Below are positions 35,478 to 44,080 of a stretch of 64,000 nucleotides of DNA, one piece after another (the first letter of the stretch is position 1; every line of letters begins with the position of its first letter). Position numbers and translations under genes: made by a program. Source of the stretch: Vibrio penaeicida (GTDB lineage: Bacteria; Pseudomonadota; Gammaproteobacteria; Enterobacterales; Vibrionaceae); NCBI RefSeq assembly GCF_030689305.1, contig NZ_JAUYVM010000003.1, forward strand, positions 124,001 through 188,000, given 5' to 3'. Below the pieces are notes generated by a model. The model ran no database searches. It was not told where the DNA came from and saw nothing but the letters and a program-made list of their open reading frames with translations.

Positions 35478-36197
35478 TTGCGCAGAAAAATCACCATCCG
35501 AACCTATACTCGCTCCTCGCAAGGGCACAGCCATACCTATTATCAAGTATTGATTCCGACGCGTGGATTCATTGATTTAAAAATGGATGGTGAGCCACTG
35601 AACCTATCTTACGGTGATTGTTTGGTGATTCCACCAGGTTGTTACCATGAATTTCAGGCGCGGGAAGATTTTCGGTTTTTGGTGGTTGATGTAGCCGACC
35701 TGCCTGAAGCCTTAGTAGGGCTAAACAATGCGGTTATCCCATTGAATGAGGCGGCTAATAACTACGTTCAGTTTATTGAAAAGCAGTTGGATTCCGACTT
35801 TAGCATTGAGGTTGAAAATCAAATTCTTGCGTTGTTATTCGAACTGCTATCCGTGCAAGATCTGAACAGCAAAATCGATCTCCGAATCAAAAAAGCGGTG
35901 CAATTCATTAATCAAGATATCGCTAAGAATCACACCATAAAAGAACTGGCAAACATTGCTTGTTTAAGCCAAACACAGTTCAAGCATTTATTCCTTAAAC
36001 ACATCAAACTCACGCCACTGAAATACTTAGCCAAAGTCCGTATGGAACGAGCCCGAATTTTGCTTAATAACACCGACTTGCCGATTAACCAAGTGTCTGA
36101 AAAGGTCGGCTTTGCTTGCCCATCTTCCTTCACCCGTAGCTTTTCTGCGTACTATTCCCTTTCTCCTAAACGTTATCGAGCTCAAATAACGGAATAA
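35478..36197 (+). CDS. AraC-family regulator with an N-terminal cupin
   Basis: About 239 residues. The N-terminal part is a cupin (LNLSYGDCLVIPPGCYHEFQ is the signature). The C-terminal HTH_18 domain is TIKELANIACLSQTQFKHLF followed by LPINQVSEKVGFACPSSFTRSF. The called start is a TTG at 35478; an in-frame stop lies 12 bases upstream and there is no clear ribosome site, so the start is uncertain. It is convergent with a DMT transporter gene, a plausible target since AraC/EamA pairs are common, and divergent from the other AraC gene. Confidence 0.82.
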   Translation: MRRKITIRTYTRSSQGHSHTYYQVLIPTRGFIDLKMDGEPLNLSYGDCLVIPPGCYHEFQAREDFRFLVVDVADLPEALVGLNNAVIPLNEAANNYVQFIEKQLDSDFSIEVENQILALLFELLSVQDLNSKIDLRIKKAVQFINQDIAKNHTIKELANIACLSQTQFKHLFLKHIKLTPLKYLAKVRMERARILLNNTDLPINQVSEKVGFACPSSFTRSFSAYYSLSPKRYRAQITE

Positions 36198-36209
36198 TGG
36201 GTGTTCGGC

Positions 36210-37112
36210 TCACACCCCAGATTCGCTCACTTTTACCTGTCGTGTGTTTCGTTTGCGATAAAGCACAATGGATATCGCCACTATACCCATTCCACAGAGG
36301 GTAAATAAACTGAGTGTTTCCCCAAACAAAATAAAGTTAAACAGATACGCGAGCAAAGGAATGGCGTAGAACAAGACACTCACTCTGTCGGCGTTTTCAC
36401 ATTTGATCATATAGAGCAGTAAAAACAGTGCCCCAACAGAAACAACAATACTCATCCAAAGCAGGGATACGATGAATCCGGTACTCCAGGTTATCTGCCA
36501 GCCCGTGGAGAGAGCGACTACGATGAAGATAGGCATTGAGAACAAGTTTTGGTAAAGCATAGCTTGCGCAGGATTGGTATGAATGTGCGCTTGTTTGATG
36601 GTGCCATATGTAATAGAAATGAGGGCCAGCGCCGCAAATACAATACCGATACCAGAAACGGATTCGATACTTTTCGCACCCAAAATCGCAATACACAATC
36701 CAATGAACCCCAATACTAATAAGCTGGTTTTAATGGTATCGAGTGGCTGCCTACTCAAAAAAGGGGTAAGCATGGGTTGCAACCCAAGCACTAGGGTAAC
36801 AAGTGCTGGTGACATGCCTGAACCAATAGCGAGAATGTAGAAAGTGATATAAAACACCTGCAGCATTAAACCGACAATCGCAATGTTTTTGAGTTCACTC
36901 AAACTTGGACGAGTAAACACCAATTTGCCTCGGTTCGCCATAACGCTCAAGATGAGAAGTAGACAAGTAAAAGAGACCATCGAGCGAGCGGCTAGGAAGC
37001 TCCATTCCGAAGAATATTGCAGCCCCACCTTCACCATAACGGCTCCGCTGCTCCACATTAGCAGAAATAGAATGGGCGCTAAGGCACTGAGTGATAAATG
37101 AGTACGCTTCAT
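36210..37112 (-). CDS. EamA/DMT-superfamily transporter
   Basis: A 300-residue protein with ten membrane helices in two five-helix EamA halves. The first begins PILFLLMWSSGAVMVKVGLQ, and each half ends with the GxxLIxxGI-like helix (GFIGLCIAILGAK and GMGIVAISIVLYRKR). DMT transporters export amino acids, metabolites or drugs. The gene ends 13 bases from the convergent cupin-AraC gene. The substrate is unknown. Confidence 0.88.
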   Translation of the reverse strand: MKRTHLSLSALAPILFLLMWSSGAVMVKVGLQYSSEWSFLAARSMVSFTCLLLILSVMANRGKLVFTRPSLSELKNIAIVGLMLQVFYITFYILAIGSGMSPALVTLVLGLQPMLTPFLSRQPLDTIKTSLLVLGFIGLCIAILGAKSIESVSGIGIVFAALALISITYGTIKQAHIHTNPAQAMLYQNLFSMPIFIVVALSTGWQITWSTGFIVSLLWMSIVVSVGALFLLLYMIKCENADRVSVLFYAIPLLAYLFNFILFGETLSLFTLCGMGIVAISIVLYRKRNTRQVKVSESGV

Positions 37113-37356
37113 GGTTTAGTTCGCTTGGGTCTCTTCGTTGGCTTTCAATATATCGCCTTTTCAACACTCGAAATTTTCCCAAAAGACGGTTTTTTGTTGC
37201 GTGAAGACGAAGCTTCCAAAGAATGAATGTGTTCGATCTAGGAGTGGAATGGGCGAAAAATGTGAGTTAATTAACCAATGTGTCCGTAATTGACCTCCTA
37301 TAAAGACGCGTTTCCCGCCAAACTGTTAACAGTATGTAAACTATGCTGGTTTAAAA

Positions 37357-38385
37357 ATGATCGTAACGCGCCTTGCACCTGAAACACTTATTGCCGCCAA
37401 TGGCCAGCCTCAATATGGGCAGTTTGATGGTATGCCTAAGCAGCTCGCCATTGAAGAGTTTGATTACCGCAACACCATGGATGGAAAAGCATCGTCGTTA
37501 TGGCGGTATTTCCACTATAAGCAGTTTCAGTTTGTCAGTGTGATTACCGATCGTTACGTTATTGGTGTCGCGATTGCAGATATCCGATACTTGGCGTCGG
37601 CTTTTTGCTATGTCTACGACATCGAGAAAAACGAACTGATAGAAAACAATTGGTTACGTCCTTTAAATTGGGACAACGCAACAGCGCCATCGCCTTATAC
37701 CAGCTTCGCTCATATTGCTTCTAAGCAGATACAGTTCCACCTTTTTGAAGGCGGATGGCAGGTAAGGTTGAACACCAAAAACGTCAAAGCCGATTTAGCC
37801 TTGTTTGCACCCAGTGGAAGCTTACCCTTGGCGATGTGTACGCCTACGGGTTACACCGGCTGGACATATACCCAAAAACACAACGCTCTATCTGTGCAGG
37901 GATTACTGGAGATTGGCGGCGAGCCAGTTCCGTTAGATTCTGCTTTGGCAGGGTACGACTTTTCAGCTGGGTATATGAGGCGCGAAACCAGTTGGCGCTG
38001 GGCGAGTATCAATACTTTTTTGGGCGATACCACATTAGGTTTAAACCTTGCGGCAGGGGTTAATGAAACGGGAAGCTGCGAAAATGTGTTGTGGCTAAAC
38101 GGTGAGAGGCACTTCCTTTCGAATGTGCATTTTGAGTTCGACCGCGATAGTTCTCATCAAGACAACATCGACCAACATTGGCGAATTTTATCTGAAGATG
38201 GCTGTGTGGATTTGGTTTTTAAACCCTTAAACAAACGCAGCGAAAAGTTGAATCTTTGGCTACTAAAAAGCAATTTCAGGCAGTTTGTTGGGCAATTTTC
38301 TGGATCTATTAAAGATAATCACGGGCAAGTGCATCATCTCGATGAGGTACTTGGATTAACAGAAGACCATTTCGCGCGCTGGTAG
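37357..38385 (+). CDS. DUF2804-family protein
   Basis: A 342-residue soluble protein matching the DUF2804 pattern. Visible landmarks are KQFQFVSVITDRYVIGVAIA near residue 55, the CTPTGYTGWTYTQK segment near 162 and YMRRETSWRWASI near 206, the conserved H/R-R-E-T-x-W-x-W motif of the family. The fold is lipocalin-like beta sandwich by analogy. The function is unknown; the downstream fatty acid hydroxylase, 22 bases away, suggests a lipid-related role (inference). It is divergent from the DMT transporter gene. Confidence 0.83.
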   Translation: MIVTRLAPETLIAANGQPQYGQFDGMPKQLAIEEFDYRNTMDGKASSLWRYFHYKQFQFVSVITDRYVIGVAIADIRYLASAFCYVYDIEKNELIENNWLRPLNWDNATAPSPYTSFAHIASKQIQFHLFEGGWQVRLNTKNVKADLALFAPSGSLPLAMCTPTGYTGWTYTQKHNALSVQGLLEIGGEPVPLDSALAGYDFSAGYMRRETSWRWASINTFLGDTTLGLNLAAGVNETGSCENVLWLNGERHFLSNVHFEFDRDSSHQDNIDQHWRILSEDGCVDLVFKPLNKRSEKLNLWLLKSNFRQFVGQFSGSIKDNHGQVHHLDEVLGLTEDHFARW

Positions 38386-38407
38386 GCTCGAATATAAGGA
38401 CGAACTT

Positions 38408-39295
38408 ATGGACATAGACACCCTTATTCACCATCCAGAATGGTTGCTTATCGTTTTAGCGCCTTTGTTTATTGTCTGTATTTTGGCGGAATATTTCATC
38501 GGTCAGAAAAAAGGAAAGTTACCAGACAATGCGACCTATAAACTTCCGGAAGTCGCCTGCAATTTTGCCCTTGCAGGGATGCACCAGTTCGCCGATTTGC
38601 TTACCGGGTTAATGGTAGCCCAGCTTTACTTGTGGCTGTTTGGTTGGCGTTTACTGGATATTGAAATGGGCTTAGCAAGCTTTCTGGTATTAGCGGTATT
38701 GCAGGACTTTTGTTATTACTGGTTTCACCGAGCCAGCCACCGAATTAGATGGATGTGGGCGGCGCATGTGGCGCACCACAGTTCGGAACGGATGAATTTC
38801 AGCACGGCTTTTCGCCAAAGCTTTATGTACCCTTTAGCTGGAATGTGGGTATTTTGGCTACCATTAGTGATCATCGGGTTTGATCCTAAGTGGGTGGTGT
38901 TTGTGGTGCTGTTAAACTTAGGCTTGCAGTTCTTTGTTCATACACAATGGGTACGTACGCTCGGCATCATTGAGTATGTATTTAATACGCCATCGCATCA
39001 CCGTGTGCATCACGGCAAAAACCCACAATATATTGATAAAAACTACGCGGGTGTGTTGATCGTCTGGGATAAGCTGTTCGGCACTTTTGAGCCTGAAGTT
39101 GAAACGGTGCGCTATGGTATTTCTAAACCCGTAAACAGCTTCAATCCGCTGGTGGTGACGTTTCATGAATGGCGAGAAATGTTTAAAGAAGCCAGTCAAA
39201 AAGACCTGACGCTACAGCAACGTTTTAAAGCGTTATTTTCTCCGCCGAGCGATACGGCTATCGCGTCGGCAAAGAAAGCAGAGTCAAAGAAATAA
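38408..39295 (+). CDS. Fatty acid hydroxylase/sterol desaturase-superfamily protein
   Basis: A 295-residue integral membrane di-iron protein. The histidine boxes are HRASH (in YYWFHRASHRIRWMWAAH), HVAHHS just after, and HRVHHGKN near residue 200, fitting the eight-His diiron centre of the family. Several hydrophobic helices surround them. Family members hydroxylate or desaturate lipids with oxygen. It is 22 bases downstream of the DUF2804 gene, so they form an operon. The lipid substrate is not known. Confidence 0.88.
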   Translation: MDIDTLIHHPEWLLIVLAPLFIVCILAEYFIGQKKGKLPDNATYKLPEVACNFALAGMHQFADLLTGLMVAQLYLWLFGWRLLDIEMGLASFLVLAVLQDFCYYWFHRASHRIRWMWAAHVAHHSSERMNFSTAFRQSFMYPLAGMWVFWLPLVIIGFDPKWVVFVVLLNLGLQFFVHTQWVRTLGIIEYVFNTPSHHRVHHGKNPQYIDKNYAGVLIVWDKLFGTFEPEVETVRYGISKPVNSFNPLVVTFHEWREMFKEASQKDLTLQQRFKALFSPPSDTAIASAKKAESKK

Positions 39296-39355
39296 CGAGC
39301 AGATCATTGGCTCGCATGAGCCTAGGTGATCGAGCTGTTCATCCCACAATTTAGG

Positions 39356-40735
39356 CTATTTCGGATCTTGCTTGGTTACGGTTGATTGTTGCCCTGTATC
39401 TTTCACTTGATATCCCTGCGCCAAGATCTGATTTCGAATGGCGTCTGCCTCTTCATATTTCCCCTGTTTTTTAAGTGCGGTGCGCTTTTCTGCCAGCTCT
39501 AGAATGTTATTGGGTATGGCGACTTCTTCCACTTTGTTAATATCAATGCCGAAGATTTGGTCGAAATACATCAATGTGGCTTTCTTGTTTTCCGGTGCGA
39601 TTTGGCTATCTAACACTTCCCAGACGCGAGCCAACGCTTTCGGCATATTGAGGTCACGGTTGATGTGTTCAAGAAATGCGTTTTTAAATGATTCATCGAC
39701 GTGACCACCCTCAGGCAAAACGGCGACTTTTGTTCTCAATCGATTGAGGGCTTTTTGCGCGCCTTTCAAACTGTCCCAAGTGAAGCTTAAATGGCTACGA
39801 TAGTGGCTAGTGAGCGCCAAATATCGATAAGCCAATGGATCAAATCCTTGCTCTAGCAAGCTGTCTAAACGCAAAGATTTTCCTGATTTGGAAATCTTCT
39901 CGTTGTCTATTTTTAGAAAGTAACCGTGTAGCCAGAAGTTGGCTTGAACGTGGCCATTTTTCGCTTGGCATTGGGCAATTTCATTGGTGTGATGGACAGG
40001 AATATGATCTTCACCGCCAATATGAATATCGAAAACCTCACCCAAATATTTCTCTGCCATCGCAGAGCATTCAATGTGCCAACCCGGAAAGCCTCTTCCC
40101 CATGGGCTTTCCCATTCCATTTGTCTTTGTTTGTTTCCGCTGAACTTCCAAAGCGCAAAATCGGTAGGTCGCTTCTTTTCTCCCATATCCACTCGGATAC
40201 CCGCTTCTAAACCTTGTTTATCAAGCTTTGCCAGCTTGCCGTAATCAGGCAACTTGTTTGTATCGAAATAGACACCATCGCTAGTTTGATAGGTGAATCC
40301 TTTTTCTTCCAGAGATTGAATAAACGCTATTTGCTCTTGGATGTGCTCGGTTGCGCGGCAAGTAGTGGAAGGGGCAAGAATGTTCAACCGTTTAAAATCT
40401 TGAAAGAAGGCTTCTTCGAAATAGGTCGCAATGTCCCAAGCAGACTTTTGTTGTTTGCGAGCGCCTTTCTCCATTTTATCTTCACCTGTGTCGCCATCGG
40501 ATACCAAGTGACCAACGTCGGTAATATTCATGACGTGGTGAACATCGTACCCATTGATTTGAAGCACACGGCGCAGCACATCCACAAATAAATACGTGCG
40601 TAAGTTACCTACGTGAGCGTAGTCGTAAACCGTAGGGCCACATGCGTACAGCCCAACTTTTTTTTGCTCGATACTGGTAAAAGGCATGAGCTCCCTGTTC
40701 ATAGTGTTAAACAATTCCAGTGTTGGCTGAGCCAT
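39356..40735 (-). CDS. cysS: Cysteinyl-tRNA synthetase, divergent lineage
   Basis: A 459-residue class I synthetase. HIGH-type motif HVGN is at 41-44 and KMSKS-type KISKS at 280-284. Zinc ligands are Cys32 ([12 protein letters not shown]), Cys223 (WHIECSAM), His249 and Glu252 (VHHTNE), so it should be active. Sequences such as [20 protein letters not shown] and [15 protein letters not shown] differ from the E. coli-type enzyme (NITDIDDKI, GGGSDLMFPHHENE) and resemble a lineage seen in Firmicutes and other distant bacteria. It is thus likely a second, transferred cysS. AAGGA lies 7 bases before the ATG. The leader contains a transcription attenuator with Cys codons (40781-40963). Confidence 0.93.
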   Translation of the reverse strand: MAQPTLELFNTMNRELMPFTSIEQKKVGLYACGPTVYDYAHVGNLRTYLFVDVLRRVLQINGYDVHHVMNITDVGHLVSDGDTGEDKMEKGARKQQKSAWDIATYFEEAFFQDFKRLNILAPSTTCRATEHIQEQIAFIQSLEEKGFTYQTSDGVYFDTNKLPDYGKLAKLDKQGLEAGIRVDMGEKKRPTDFALWKFSGNKQRQMEWESPWGRGFPGWHIECSAMAEKYLGEVFDIHIGGEDHIPVHHTNEIAQCQAKNGHVQANFWLHGYFLKIDNEKISKSGKSLRLDSLLEQGFDPLAYRYLALTSHYRSHLSFTWDSLKGAQKALNRLRTKVAVLPEGGHVDESFKNAFLEHINRDLNMPKALARVWEVLDSQIAPENKKATLMYFDQIFGIDINKVEEVAIPNNILELAEKRTALKKQGKYEEADAIRNQILAQGYQVKDTGQQSTVTKQDPK

Positions 40736-40780
40736 AATTCAATCCTTGTGTTGGAAAAAACCAAATAGATAAACAAATGC

Positions 40781-40813
40781 AAAAAGGCCGTAGATGGAAT
40801 CATCTACGGCCTT
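40781..40813 (-). terminator. Attenuator terminator in the cysS leader
   Basis: On the minus strand, AAGGCCGTAGATG pairs perfectly with CATCTACGGCCTT (13 bp, 4-base loop) and is followed by a run of T. It lies between the leader peptide gene and cysS, ending 45 bases upstream of the cysS start, so it must be read through for cysS to be made. Confidence 0.88.
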
Positions 40814-40920
40814 GGAATTCGTATGAGTCTTTCTTTATGGTAACTAGTTTTGGTGATAACCAGTTTTTAGTGGTGACTCGGTGGTAAATACACGAAAGCG
40901 GCCGTAGATGAAAGATCTAC
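40801..40920 (-). promoter_or_regulatory. Alternative RNA structures of the cysS attenuator
   Basis: Segment 1 (GTAGAT, 40915-40920) pairs with segment 2 (ATCTAC within 40898-40910). Segment 2, CATCTACGGCC, is also perfectly complementary over 11 bases to segment 3, GGCCGTAGATG (40801-40811), which is the 5' arm of the terminator. A ribosome stalled on the Cys codons would cover segment 1, letting 2 pair with 3 and preventing termination. Fluent translation would leave 3 free to pair with 4. Confidence 0.8.
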
Positions 40921-40963
40921 AGCAACAACAAGATTGGTGAGCAATCGCGAATATCGAAGTCAT
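40844..40963 (-). CDS. Leader peptide of cysS with four consecutive Cys codons
   Basis: A 39-residue open frame on the minus strand starts with ATG at 40963 and ends with TAG at 40844. Residues 12-15 are four cysteines in a row (TGT TGT TGC TGT, 40919-40930), in the context HQSCCCCRSF. The last Cys codon overlaps the first arm of the protector hairpin. The stop lies upstream of the terminator. The position and codon content match amino acid attenuator leaders of the trp/his kind, but for cysteine. The ribosome site is weak (GATTAG about 12 bases upstream). Confidence 0.8.
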   Translation of the reverse strand: MTSIFAIAHQSCCCCRSFIYGRFRVFTTESPLKTGYHQN

Positions 40964-41060
40964 GTTTTTAAACTAATCGAGATGATAGGGAATTGCAATG
41001 GTTAGGGGCGAGATGTTCGGATTGCTTGTTCAGGTTGCTTAGGTATTTGGTATTTAGGTA

Positions 41061-41091
41061 TTGACCTCTACTTAAGTTGAGGTTTTAAGGT
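41061..41091 (+). promoter_or_regulatory. SoxR/MerR-type promoter of the NAT gene
   Basis: TTGACC (-35) and TAAGGT (-10) are separated by 19 bases, the long spacing typical of MerR-family promoters. Between them is the near-perfect palindrome ACCTCTACTTAAGTTGAGGT (41064-41083). Its CCTC...TTGAGG halves match 15 of 18 positions of the E. coli soxS SoxR box. The predicted start lies about 27 bases before the NAT start codon. Confidence 0.6.
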
Positions 41092-41123
41092 ACAGTTTTT
41101 TTAAAATCAACAATAGAGTTTAC

Positions 41124-41939
41124 ATGCTGACAGAAACACAAAAAAATCAATATTTAAGAAGGCTAGGTATTGATCCTATGTCGATGCAGGCTGGCGAGTA
41201 TTCAGACAAAAGCTCATTGCTCAACGTGCTCCACTATGCTCATCTACATAAAGTCCCGTTTGAAAATTTAGACGTTGTATACGGTAGAAAAATTGAGTTG
41301 TCTAAAGAGGCGGTTTTTCGCAAGTTAATCGAAAACGAACGGGGTGGTTTTTGCTATGAACTGAATTTCGGATTCTACCTTCTGCTTTCCTCTCTGGGGT
41401 TTTCAGTACAGCTTCTTTCCGCGAGAGTTTACGGAGAGAAGGAGGATGGGGAGAAGGGATATGGGCAGGAGTTTGATCACTTAATGTTGCTGGTGGATCT
41501 TGAGGGGGAGGGAGTCATCGCCGATGTCGGTTTTGGCGACAGCTTTCTTTACCCTGTGCCATTAAATGGTGGTGTTCATGCTGAAGAAGGTGCTCAATTT
41601 CGAGTGAAAGAAGAACAAGGCGATTTGTATCTGTTGAGTAGCGACGACAATAAAACATGGCAGCCACAATACTGTTTTACTCTAACACCAAGAAAGTTAG
41701 CCGATTTTTCTGAAATGGCGAGCTATCACGAAACGTCTCCAAAATCGTCGTTTACTCAAAAGTCCGTCTGTACTATTGCAACCCCAAATGGGCGAGTAAC
41801 ATTAAGTGACCGCAAATTGATCACCACAGAGAGTGGGGTAAAGTCTGAATACCGTGTTCTCAATACGCTAGAGCACGCAAAATTATTGAAGAAACATTTT
41901 AATGTGGTGTTTCCTGCGAGTTTTTCTGTCGAAGAATGA
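41124..41939 (+). CDS. nat: Arylamine N-acetyltransferase
   Basis: A 271-residue NAT-family enzyme. The catalytic triad is Cys77 (RGGFCYELN), His119 (FDHLML) and Asp134 (IADVGFGDS), all in the expected motifs. The N-terminal helical domain includes LHKVPFENLDVVYGR. NATs transfer acetyl from acetyl-CoA to aromatic amines, hydrazines and hydroxylamines in the cytoplasm. The promoter region carries a SoxR-like box (41061-41091), suggesting induction by redox-active aromatic compounds. It is divergent from the cysS leader and ends at a strong terminator. Confidence 0.93.
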   Translation: MLTETQKNQYLRRLGIDPMSMQAGEYSDKSSLLNVLHYAHLHKVPFENLDVVYGRKIELSKEAVFRKLIENERGGFCYELNFGFYLLLSSLGFSVQLLSARVYGEKEDGEKGYGQEFDHLMLLVDLEGEGVIADVGFGDSFLYPVPLNGGVHAEEGAQFRVKEEQGDLYLLSSDDNKTWQPQYCFTLTPRKLADFSEMASYHETSPKSSFTQKSVCTIATPNGRVTLSDRKLITTESGVKSEYRVLNTLEHAKLLKKHFNVVFPASFSVEE

Positions 41940-41986
41940 GTGGATAGAAATGACCCATTCTTAGCGTGAAAAAGTATTAGCGTGAA

Positions 41987-42012
41987 AAAGCCGGAGTATA
42001 TGCTCCGGCTTT
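41987..42012. terminator. Bidirectional terminator between NAT and trypsin-like protease genes
   Basis: Perfect 10-base stem AAAGCCGGAG / CTCCGGCTTT with a 6-base loop. Confidence 0.88.
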
Positions 42013-42035
42013 GATTGGAATGGCGTTATAAAGTG

Positions 42036-43715
42036 TTATTTACAAGTACCTAGATTTGCCCAAACTTCCCACGGACCTGAGTTTTGTGCTGGGTTTGCGC
42101 CTTTCGTCCACCATGCTGCTTGGTATTTCACACCGCCGTGCTGAACGGAATCGCCTGTTAGGTATACCGTTTTGTCATCCCAAACTGGTAAGCCAGCACA
42201 CATACCGCCACCTGTTGAATCTTTTTTCACAGTAATGCTTTGGGTGTATGCATCTGATAATTTTGCATCGTCGGTGACAACGAGTTGCACTGTGTAAGTA
42301 CCGTCGGCTAAGTAAGTATGTGAAGGCTTAGCGGAGCTAGAGTGGCTGCCGTTACCAAAGTCCCAGCTGTAGCTCAGTTGCGCACCTTCGTGATCAAACG
42401 ACTTAGAACCATCAAAAGTACAAGCGAGTTTGTTACAGCTGTATGTGAAATCGGCAACTGGAGGGCGATTCACATCAATAATGTCGATGTAGCTGTCAGG
42501 TACACCAGCTGGGAAGTGAGAAGACACTTTCGGCCAGATCTTGCTGATGTGTGCGCCTTTGTTGTAGCAACCACCAAGGTGGTGCAGTGCGATAACACTG
42601 TTGCTTTTAGCGGCTAGAACAGGAGAGCCAGAAGAGCCGCCTTCAGTATCACACAAGTAGCCAGCATCGGTGTTGGTGCCACGGCCATTCACAACAGGGC
42701 GGTCGACCTGACAAACGCCAGCGGTGTTGGAATCGGTTTCGATACCTAGCTCTTTTTTACGCCCACCTGGATGTTGTGGAATGAAAATACGCTCGGACAA
42801 GGAAGGGATACGAGGGTCTAAACCTAAGTGACCAAATTGCGTGATTTTAGCGAAATCTTTCACATTAAAGAGGGTGTAGTCGAGCGTGTAGTCAGTAGAA
42901 AGAAGCTGATTTGCTTGCACTTTTACGGTTTTAGCATTTGCGCCACCACAGCTCGCTTGCTGGTAGTTAAACCAAACTTCGGTTGATGCTGCTTCTGCTG
43001 CAGATTCAACACAGTGGTTGTTGGTCATCATTAAGTTATCAGGGCCAACACGCCACGCTGTACATAGGCTGCGTCCGCCAATCAGCAATCGAGCGACAGG
43101 GCGCGACAGTGCGTATTCTGTTGGGTGAGATGTTTCGTAGCACACTGCGGCTTTTTTCTGGTCAGTACCACAGATAGATTCGGTGCCATCTGGGTTTAAG
43201 TTAATGATGGAATCGATTTCGGCTTGTGTTTTACCTTTTTGGTATTGGTCTATCACAACATTGAAGGTGCTGTTTGGATCTTTCGCTTCGCCGATGACCT
43301 TAACATGTACCGTGTCACCTTGAATCGAAATAGCCGAGAAGCGGTTCACACCATCATCTCCGGCATTTGAATCGTAGGTTTTCGAAGTATTTAAGCCCGG
43401 TCCATAGTGCAGTACTTCACTTCTGTCTGGTGAAGAAAGCTCTATCGCCATGCCCTCTGGTACTTGAAACTGCGAGAAGTGCACTTTAATGAAGCTCGCA
43501 TTTGGAGAGTAGAGTAAGCTCGCACTCTCTTCATTGACTTGTGTGGCAGATAAAGACAATTGTGCCACCACATCTTCCGAGATGGTTGGCAAAACATCTG
43601 GGATTTGGTCGTTTGCCGCGAAGCTTGAAGTCGCGGTTGCAATACCTACTGCCAAAGCGCTGACGGCAATAAGTTGTGATTTTTTCTTCTTAATTTGTGT
43701 AATTGTATGGTTCAT
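42036..43715 (-). CDS. Secreted trypsin-like serine protease with PKD and chitin-binding domains
   Basis: About 559 residues from the ATG at 43715 (GGA spaced 7 bases upstream); upstream in-frame ATGs at 43736 and 43727 are less likely. Signal peptide about 1-33. The protease resembles lysyl endopeptidase-type S1 enzymes: His234 (MTNNHCVE), Asp279 (TLDYTLF) and Ser362 (GGSSGSPV). A PKD domain follows (NRPPVADFTYSCNK; YSWDFGNGSHSS), then a C-terminal CBM5/12 chitin-binding module (CAGLPVWDDKTVYLTGDSVQ and KYQAAWW). The enzyme probably acts on protein bound to chitin, such as crustacean shell. It is secreted, probably by the type II pathway. The next gene on the same strand is another protease. 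Confidence 0.9.
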   Translation of the reverse strand: MNHTITQIKKKKSQLIAVSALAVGIATATSSFAANDQIPDVLPTISEDVVAQLSLSATQVNEESASLLYSPNASFIKVHFSQFQVPEGMAIELSSPDRSEVLHYGPGLNTSKTYDSNAGDDGVNRFSAISIQGDTVHVKVIGEAKDPNSTFNVVIDQYQKGKTQAEIDSIINLNPDGTESICGTDQKKAAVCYETSHPTEYALSRPVARLLIGGRSLCTAWRVGPDNLMMTNNHCVESAAEAASTEVWFNYQQASCGGANAKTVKVQANQLLSTDYTLDYTLFNVKDFAKITQFGHLGLDPRIPSLSERIFIPQHPGGRKKELGIETDSNTAGVCQVDRPVVNGRGTNTDAGYLCDTEGGSSGSPVLAAKSNSVIALHHLGGCYNKGAHISKIWPKVSSHFPAGVPDSYIDIIDVNRPPVADFTYSCNKLACTFDGSKSFDHEGAQLSYSWDFGNGSHSSSAKPSHTYLADGTYTVQLVVTDDAKLSDAYTQSITVKKDSTGGGMCAGLPVWDDKTVYLTGDSVQHGGVKYQAAWWTKGANPAQNSGPWEVWANLGTCK

Positions 43716-44031
43716 TTTTAATTCCATTTTATGCATCTGTAAATTTCAACCTCGCTGACGTTTCTATCCAAGCGCAAAGTCCGTAAGTGATAAAATCGCC
43801 CTTTTTCTTCGAGGCACTAAAAATCTAGTTGGAATTTATAATTTCGCTTTAAATGAACGTAAAAAATTCAAGTAGTTTTAAGAAGTTATGAGAATAGTTC
43901 GGATTAAATGAAATTAATAAATCTCACATTTAGTGATTTAGTGACTGTGTTCCAAAATGTGGATACTGAGGTCGCAGCTCGAAGAAGTGAGCGGTGGATG
44001 AACTGAAAGTGGGAGCACTGCGTGTGGGCAT
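43716..44031. other. Intergenic stretch between two protease genes
   Basis: Promoter and leader region of the trypsin-like protease gene. No other gene or repeat was recognised. Confidence 0.5.
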
Positions 44032-44057
44032 AAAAAAGCCCGGCATTAATGCCGGGC
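44032..44057 (-). terminator. Terminator of the S8-PPC protease gene
   Basis: GCCCGGCATTAATGCCGGGC is a perfect palindromic stem. Six A on its left give six T on the minus strand. Confidence 0.9.
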
Positions 44058-44080
44058 AAATGGATTGAGATCCATGATTT

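Noticed and set aside
37322..37333. Palindrome ACTGTTAACAGT upstream of the DUF2804 gene
   Set aside because: Only 12 bases long, not repeated, and not tied to a regulator; may be chance.
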